Shown: piece by piece, positions 5,585-6,262 of the stretch
Position numbering within the stretch: the stretch's first letter is position 1
How the letters are laid out: each line of letters opens with the position of its first letter
DNA from: JAXMBX01 sp046349635
GTDB lineage: Bacteria > Planctomycetota > Planctomycetia > Planctomycetales > Planctomycetaceae
NCBI GenBank assembly: GCA_046349635.1
Contig: JAXMBX010000095.1
Span: 1-6,262, forward strand
Direction of reading: 5' to 3'
Length of the DNA: 6,262 nucleotides
Made by a program: the position numbers and the translations under genes
The notes under the pieces: generated by a model
Databases searched by the model: none
What the model was told of the DNA's origin: nothing
The model's input: the letters and a program-made list of their open reading frames with translations, nothing else

Positions 5585-6262
5585 ATGTCCGAAATTCTGA
5601 TTCGCGTGGGACACAGTCCCGATCCTGATGATGCGTTCATGTTTCATGCCCTGGCGAACGACAAAATCCCCACCGGCAAGTACCGCTTCACCCACGAACT
5701 GGTCGATATCGAGACCCTCAATCAGCGTGCCCTCAAGGGGGAGCTGGAACTGACCGCCGTCAGCCTGCATGGCTATGCCTACGTCACCGACAAGTATGCC
5801 CTCTGTGCCTGCGGCGCGAGCATGGGGGATAACTACGGCCCGATGGTCGTTGCCCGGCAACCCGGTCCGATCGAAAGCCTCAAGGGGAAGACGATTGCCG
5901 TCCCCGGGAAGCTGACGACGGCCTTCCTGGCTCTCAAGCTGCTGCTCGGCGACAGCTTCAATTACGAAGTCCATCCCTTCGACGAAATCCTGAATCTCGT
6001 CGAGCAGGGGAAGGTGGACGCCGGTCTGATTATCCATGAAGGGCAGTTGACGTATCAGAACCAGGGCTTGCACCTGATCGTCGATCTGGGGGTCTGGTGG
6101 CACGATGAAACCGGCCTGCCCCTCCCCCTCGGCGGAAACGCGATCCGCAAGGATCTCGGGAAGCAGGGGATGGAAGAAGTCACCGCCCTGCTGAAGCAGA
6201 GCATTCAATACGGTCTTGCCCATCGCCAGGAAGCTCTCAAGCATGCCCTCCAGTACGGGCGT
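5585..6262 (+). CDS. mqnD: 1,4-dihydroxy-6-naphthoate synthase (futalosine pathway), C-terminus cut off by the right window edge
   Basis: MqnD converts cyclic dehypoxanthinyl futalosine to 1,4-dihydroxy-6-naphthoate in the futalosine route to menaquinone; it is a soluble enzyme with a periplasmic-binding-protein-like fold. The 226 visible residues, out of about 270-290 in the family, show the N-terminal GHSPDPDDAFMF (9-20, equivalent to the SPCPNDTFIF of Thermus MqnD), DIETLNQRAL (41-50), VPGKLTTAFL (106-115), GLIIHEGQLTY (147-157) with the conserved His151 proposed as catalytic base, and VDLGVWWHDETGLPLPLG (166-183). The last two blocks separate MqnD from MqnA-type relatives and from generic ABC substrate-binding proteins, and there is no signal peptide. 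I list the ATG at 5585, which gives the usual short N-terminus; a GTG at 5540 adds 15 residues and has the better ribosome binding site. The reading frame is open to the edge. It is divergent from the ABC-F gene, so it has its own promoter. Confidence 0.92.
   Translation, partial: MSEILIRVGHSPDPDDAFMFHALANDKIPTGKYRFTHELVDIETLNQRALKGELELTAVSLHGYAYVTDKYALCACGASMGDNYGPMVVARQPGPIESLKGKTIAVPGKLTTAFLALKLLLGDSFNYEVHPFDEILNLVEQGKVDAGLIIHEGQLTYQNQGLHLIVDLGVWWHDETGLPLPLGGNAIRKDLGKQGMEEVTALLKQSIQYGLAHRQEALKHALQYGR

Noticed and set aside
5336..6244. 302-codon open frame on the minus strand opposite mqnD
   Set aside because: It is fully antisense to mqnD, which has clear family motifs; the predicted protein has no recognisable domain and results from GC-rich codon bias.
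1..6262. CRISPR arrays, tRNA or rRNA genes, insertion sequences
   Set aside because: No regularly spaced repeats, no recognisable RNA gene sequence and no transposase or terminal inverted repeats were seen.

Overview
This window comes from a bacterium with moderately GC-rich DNA, no CRISPR arrays, no RNA genes and no recognisable mobile elements. The protein set suggests a Planctomycetes-type genome, but this is an inference from gene style, not a proof. The signs are an MqnD with an SPDPDD-type N-terminal motif, a YdiF/YheS-like ABC-F protein next to dapB, an ExeA-like ATPase beside a degenerate MinD/BY-kinase-like protein, and mostly weak or absent Shine-Dalgarno sites. There is no 16S rRNA or other phylogenetic marker to settle it.

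Layout: five genes lie on the minus strand and one on the plus strand. Reading the minus strand from right to left, the first unit is an ABC-F ATPase (5257-3350) followed after 118 bp by dapB (3231-2431). A 233-bp gap with several small palindromes follows. The second unit is a tight three-gene cassette: a single-pass, proline-rich membrane protein (2197-1535), a P-loop protein with a defective Walker A (1515-739, 19 bp further on) and an ExeA/GspA-like AAA ATPase (704 to beyond the left edge, 34 bp further on). On the plus strand, mqnD starts at 5585 (or 5540) and runs off the right edge. It is divergent from the ABC-F gene across a 327-bp region that holds two abutting perfect palindromes.

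Function: DapB makes tetrahydrodipicolinate for diaminopimelate and lysine, so it serves peptidoglycan and protein synthesis. MqnD acts late in the futalosine route to menaquinone, so the organism probably makes menaquinone that way. The ABC-F protein is expected to act on the ribosome, not as a transporter. These three are housekeeping genes. The cassette at 1-2197 is the least ordinary part. Its gene types resemble pieces of envelope export or exopolysaccharide/type II secretion loci (ExeA-ExeB-like pair, Wzc/CpsD-like P-loop protein), but the P-loop protein lacks the Walker A lysine and any C-terminal tyrosines, so it is unlikely to be a standard tyrosine autokinase.

The main candidate for something undescribed is that cassette; the second is the palindrome cluster upstream of mqnD. 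I see nothing that amounts to a clearly new system.
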